Origin: a virus
Direction: 5' to 3' (one strand)
Length of the DNA: 29,608 bases
Virus record (IMG/VR): IMGVR_UViG_3300028809_000053
Location: 1 to 29,608 of that record
Shown: positions 27,330 to 29,608 of the stretch, piece after piece
Layout of the letters: each line of letters starts with the position of its first letter
Numbering within the stretch: position 1 is the first letter of the stretch
Notes under the pieces: model-generated
Database searches by the model: none
Told to the model about the DNA's origin: nothing
The model's input: the letters and a program-made list of their open reading frames with translations, nothing else
Made by a program: the position numbers and the translations under genes

Positions 27330-29207
27330 CTATCCGAATACAAGCATTTGATATTTTGCGGTCGCGTTGCTGCGTTCCATTGCCATGGCAGTTCCCAGCG
27401 CCATGCACGCAGCCACCGCCGCATCGATCTTGTTGGTTGCACGATCCTTGGCGAGCCACCGGTTTTCCCAGCGATCTTCGTCCGTCACCGCGCTCATCAT
27501 TGCCGAGATCAGCACCGGGTTCCTCTTGAACCGGATGCGCTTCTCAAGAATTGCCTCTTCCATCGCCCGCAACGAACCCGGCATCCAGAGACCTTCTGGC
27601 TCTCTGTTTTCCGCCTTCGCAGCGCGGATCATCGCCTCATTCGGCTTACCCTTCTTGGTCCCGCCCTGAGGATGTTCCACAAATTCGACCGACAGGCCGA
27701 GATTCTTGCACTCGTCTTCAAACCGCCTGAAGGCGTACCGATCATATCCGACCAGCGCGATATCGTAGTCGCGGTCATCGTCCGCCAAAGCCTGAGCGAC
27801 GTGATCGAACCGGATGCTCTCTCCTTTCGGAGCGTTCAAATGGCCATCGCGCACCCAAACCGAATATGGCGCCTTGTCCCGTAGTTCGCGGGCAGCAAGC
27901 GTATCCCCCGGCGTCCAAGCCTCAATCCAGCAATCATAAGTCGGCTTACTGACTGTCTTGGGCTTGCCAGCAACGATGACCTTAACCTCGACCGAGCCGG
28001 TTTCGACGATGGAGGCCTTCGCGGTGATGTCCCTGTTCTGCGAAAGGTCGATAGCTTGAGCGATGCGCTTGCCGTGATGGATCGCTGGGTCGAAGTCAGC
28101 AAGGCACGGTTCCAGCGTCTCGCGCGTGATCCAAGCCGTCTCCGCATCCGTCCATTGGCAAAAGTGAAGCCTCAGGATCCCGTTCAGCTTCCCCGGCATC
28201 GCCTTGGCCTGCGCCACGACGTCCCGAAGGTAGCTTTCCTCGATTGTGACGCCCAGCAGCGGGTTGGCCTTAGGCCAGCAACTTGGGTCGTTCAGGGGGT
28301 CGTCGCCCTTGTCGAGCGCGCAGACATAGGAAAACTGCGTGTCGGCGTTCTCGTCGATAACTTCCCCGAGATAGGTCGGATCATCATCCTTGGCATCGCG
28401 GTTCCCCGCCGCGACTTGCACTGCCCGTACATGTTCTTCCCAGCAGATCGAATTTCGATCCGACCCGCTATTGGTAATCATCAGAAGCATAGGCTGGCGG
28501 CGGAACTTGAAGCCGCGCTCCAGCATTTCCATCACGCCGCGGTCAGGATGCTCGTGCACCTCGTCGCACAGCGCCATATGGGGTCGCGGTCCCGAACCCG
28601 TCTTCTTCGCTTCGCGGCTGATAGGCCGGAAGAACGAACCCTTCGCCAGATAGGCTAGGTTGAACTCTCGCCCCTCACCGCCGCTAGTTTTCGTGCGCGT
28701 CGCGATATCCGGTGATTGCCCCCGCATCTTGATCGCATCGCGGAACAGGATGCCTGCCTGATCCTTGGTCGCGCCAGCCGAGTAAATCTCGGCGCCCGGC
28801 TCCCGATCAGACATTAGGCCGAACAGACCGATGCCCCCCGCGATCGGGGACTTCCCGTTACCTTTGCCCTGCTCGATATAGACGCGGCGGAAGCGCCTGA
28901 TCCATCCGTGCTTCGGATGCTCCTTCTGCCAGCCGAACAGCGACCCGATGATGAAGGCCTGGCTTTCGTGGAGAACCAGCGGCTCGCCCTCGAACTGCCC
29001 CTCACTCAGCTTGAGCTTCGTTTCGAAGAAGCGGATAACCCGAGCAGCTTCCTCCTCGCTGTAACGAAGACCCCTTGCCGCCCCGATCTTCAAGTCGTCG
29101 AGATGGCGTCGGCACGCGTTCCTTACATGCGGACCAGCTACCACCTTGCCTTCAACGACCCGCACCGCATAAGCGGTTGCCTGATCAGTCGTCGAAGAAC
29201 TCGTCAC
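27330..29207 (-). CDS. terL: Terminase large subunit (HK97-type TerL)
   Basis: TerL packages DNA into the prohead and cuts the concatemer. The 625-residue product shows a Walker A-like site in EQGKGNGKSPIAG (about 112-124), Walker B HMALCDEVHEH with Asp215-Glu216, and a coupling motif MITNSGS. The RNase H-like nuclease domain has AIDLSQNRDITA, GYDRY and KIDAAVA acidic positions. It fits PF03354/PF20441. GTG 29207 gives the N-terminus VTSSSTTDQATAYAVRVVEG; a TTG at 29222 would add 5 residues. It overlaps the terS end by 23 bases. Confidence 0.95.
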   Translation of the reverse strand: MTSSSTTDQATAYAVRVVEGKVVAGPHVRNACRRHLDDLKIGAARGLRYSEEEAARVIRFFETKLKLSEGQFEGEPLVLHESQAFIIGSLFGWQKEHPKHGWIRRFRRVYIEQGKGNGKSPIAGGIGLFGLMSDREPGAEIYSAGATKDQAGILFRDAIKMRGQSPDIATRTKTSGGEGREFNLAYLAKGSFFRPISREAKKTGSGPRPHMALCDEVHEHPDRGVMEMLERGFKFRRQPMLLMITNSGSDRNSICWEEHVRAVQVAAGNRDAKDDDPTYLGEVIDENADTQFSYVCALDKGDDPLNDPSCWPKANPLLGVTIEESYLRDVVAQAKAMPGKLNGILRLHFCQWTDAETAWITRETLEPCLADFDPAIHHGKRIAQAIDLSQNRDITAKASIVETGSVEVKVIVAGKPKTVSKPTYDCWIEAWTPGDTLAARELRDKAPYSVWVRDGHLNAPKGESIRFDHVAQALADDDRDYDIALVGYDRYAFRRFEDECKNLGLSVEFVEHPQGGTKKGKPNEAMIRAAKAENREPEGLWMPGSLRAMEEAILEKRIRFKRNPVLISAMMSAVTDEDRWENRWLAKDRATNKIDAAVAACMALGTAMAMERSNATAKYQMLVFG

Positions 29208-29580
29208 GCTTCTCTTGCTCAACGTCCCCGCGATTTCGCTCGTCGGTCAGGCCCAGTTCGCTCATATAGTGCCGGAGCTGGGCGTGCTTCGTCGCCGCGA
29301 ACATCCGAGGTCCATCCCGGAATTCCTGCCACAGTTCGCAGAAGGCAATCGCAAGAGGTTCCCGCGACACGTCCAGCCAGGCTGCCGGAGCAATGTATCG
29401 ATCCCAAGCCTTCGCTGCCTCGTGCTTGAGGTGGCGCGGCTTAGTCAGCTTGCCGAAAGCATCCGCGACCGCCTCACTGGCCTTGCGCGCATCGGCCTCC
29501 TTGCCGTGTCGCGTCGTCCGATGCGTTCCATCCACCAGCCGGAGATGAGCCGGCTTCGGCTTCGCTCCCCGAGCCACCAT
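29185..29580 (-). CDS. terS: Terminase small subunit (P27-type)
   Basis: The 131-residue product begins MVARGAKPKPAHLRLVDGTH, a start typical of P27-type small terminases (PF05119), with LTKPRHLKHEAAKAWDRYIA (about 45-64) and AFCELWQEFRDGPRMF. TerS recognises phage DNA and recruits TerL. ATG 29580 is preceded by GTGGAGTATTCAAC. Only 28 bases of the window lie upstream, so the promoter of the late operon and any HNH gene are out of view. Confidence 0.85.
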   Translation of the reverse strand: MVARGAKPKPAHLRLVDGTHRTTRHGKEADARKASEAVADAFGKLTKPRHLKHEAAKAWDRYIAPAAWLDVSREPLAIAFCELWQEFRDGPRMFAATKHAQLRHYMSELGLTDERNRGDVEQEKRDEFFDD

Positions 29581-29608
29581 GTTGAATACTCCACGATGTT
29601 TATATGGT

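Overview
The window is a 29.6-kb piece of a tailed double-stranded DNA phage or prophage with long-tailed (siphovirus-type) morphology. The high G+C and the type of tail genes (a GTA gp10-like chaperone, DUF3168, a J-like tail hub) suggest an alphaproteobacterial host, most likely a sphingomonad-type bacterium. That host call is inferred from gene style; no host gene is present. No integrase, repressor or attachment site is visible, so temperate or lytic lifestyle cannot be decided here.

Layout. (1) Positions 1-5246, plus strand: a tight run of small early-type genes with overlapping stops and starts. It holds a short Dam-type adenine methyltransferase and about a dozen small proteins of unknown role, several below 80 residues. 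Many starts share one of two repeated leader motifs. The run is interrupted at about 3222-4440 by a minus-strand IS1341-type element (IS200/IS605 superfamily, no tnpA) encoding a TnpB RNA-guided nuclease with intact catalytic residues. The element truncates a small phage gene. (2) 5247-5739: a non-coding convergence zone with several strong inverted repeats, then tRNA-Arg(TCT) and tRNA-Thr(TGT), one base apart. (3) 5740-8257, minus strand: the lysis region, with a nested Rz/Rz1 spanin pair, a GH24-type lysozyme, two holin candidates and further small proteins. (4) 8270-18568, minus strand: the tail module (SGNH-hydrolase receptor-binding protein, Mtd-N-domain fibre, tail hub, NlpC/P60-like protein, distal tail proteins, tape measure, tail chaperone pair G/GT with a GGGAAAG -1 frameshift site, tail tube). 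One plus-strand moron gene (17108-17536) is inserted in this module. (5) 18587-29580, minus strand: the head-to-tail and head module in HK97 order, ending with terminase at the right edge.

The late genes are transcribed right to left, in the order terS, terL, protease, capsid, a five-gene accessory cassette (small protein, methyltransferase, ParB-like protein, methyltransferase, glycosyltransferase), portal, collagen-like protein, connectors, tail, receptor-binding protein, lysis. Nearly every junction in this block is an ATGA or GTGA overlap, so it is probably one or a few long operons.

The most unusual feature is the sugar/methyl-transfer cassette between capsid and portal, together with a collagen-like Gly-X-Y protein right after portal. 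I infer, without proof, that it may decorate or modify the virion surface. Other notable points are the phage-borne TnpB with almost no left flank, the recurring start-associated leader repeats, the structured RNA-like zone before the tRNAs, and a Thr-anticodon tRNA on a Gly-like body.
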